A DNA stretch of 64,000 bases, from NCBI RefSeq assembly GCF_026914185.1, contig NC_070571.1:682001-746000 (forward strand). Reading direction: 5' to 3'. Each line of letters starts with the position of its first letter. The first letter of the stretch is position 1. This DNA is from Puccinia triticina. Lineage: Eukaryota; Basidiomycota; Pucciniomycetes; Pucciniales; Pucciniaceae. Under the pieces are notes generated by a model, which was not told the DNA's origin, did not search any database, and saw only the letters and a program-made list of their open reading frames with translations. A program made the position numbers and the translations under genes. Positions 63,864-64,000 of this stretch are shown here, piece by piece.

Positions 63864-64000
63864 GCATCCAGTCATCGACCGATCCGGCAGTAGCCTTGAA
63901 CTCATACCGGCATCGGGAACAGAGAACCGTGAACGGGATCAATCTTCGATCGTCGAGCCTCTGATACTGTTTCCTCTCTCTGCTGGGGACGTGAAAGGCA
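63864..64000. other. Right flank of D4, nothing recognised
   Basis: Starts with the TSD GCATC. CpG-containing unique sequence; too short to judge. Confidence 0.4.

Overview
The window looks like a transposon-dense, repeat-nested region of a basidiomycete nuclear genome. A rust fungus (Pucciniales) is my best guess. The evidence is short spliceosomal introns with CTRAC-like branch sites, Ty3/Gypsy and Ty1/Copia LTR retrotransposons, a PIF/Harbinger transposase with a trihelix/Myb-like partner, a CMC (Plavaka-like) transposase and many MITE-like inverted-repeat elements. Nothing bacterial or viral is present. The species call is inference; the element structures are read directly from the sequence.

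Layout, left to right. 1-413 is flank. 418-5822 is element A, a young non-autonomous Gypsy element (838-bp LTRs, 4-bp TSD ACGG) whose single frame joins Gag to the C-terminal part of integrase. 5891-8505 (minus) holds a trihelix/Myb-like gene and a Harbinger transposase. 9454-12233 is element E, a non-coding 331-bp-LTR element (TSD CGGTA). 12433-13641 is a truncated Copia pol. 14162-15505 (minus) is a five-exon gene of unknown function. 16583-17455 is MITE 1, filled with inverted arrays of a self-complementary unit. 17747-20595 (minus) is a decayed CMC transposase with MITE 3 in an intron. 21346-24198 (minus) is a 5'-truncated Copia pol.

24331-36979 is MITE 2, split by element F (24833-36271, gag-only, TSD ATTGG), which is itself split inside gag by element B (26007-34328), a full Gypsy element with gag-pro and pol in different frames. 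37426-39700 is a decayed multi-exon gene that ends at element C (39707-56161), a large Gypsy element. C carries the intact Copia element D3 (40831-46685, minus; TSD CAAAC) near its 5' end and an antisense spliced gene (52412-53211) between pol and its 3' LTR. 56314-57275 is an inverted solo LTR of the C family. 57587-63863 (minus) is Copia element D4, complete in structure but with four in-frame TGA codons.

The most interesting signals concern how these elements are expressed and primed. (1) Eight intron-like segments, mostly 108-117 nt, share internal sequence (GTAAGT, TGCACCTCC, GCCAC, GTGAGC, then a pyrimidine tract and YAG). They recur before gag, between gag and pol and exactly at pol stop codons in two Gypsy elements and one Copia element, so they resemble introner-like units carried by retrotransposons. 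(2) Elements A and B both have a 50-nt stretch after the 5' LTR that is complementary to mature tRNA-Tyr(GTA) from its CCA end to position 27, with no anticodon-loop intron, and they diverge abruptly beyond it. (3) Elements E and F have a PBS complementary to their own LTR with compensatory changes, as in Tf1-type self-priming. (4) D3 appears to use the anticodon region of initiator tRNA-Met, as Drosophila copia does. (5) B and C both end gag-pro on the heptamer T TTT TTA, the same slip site used by HIV-1, in the correct frame.
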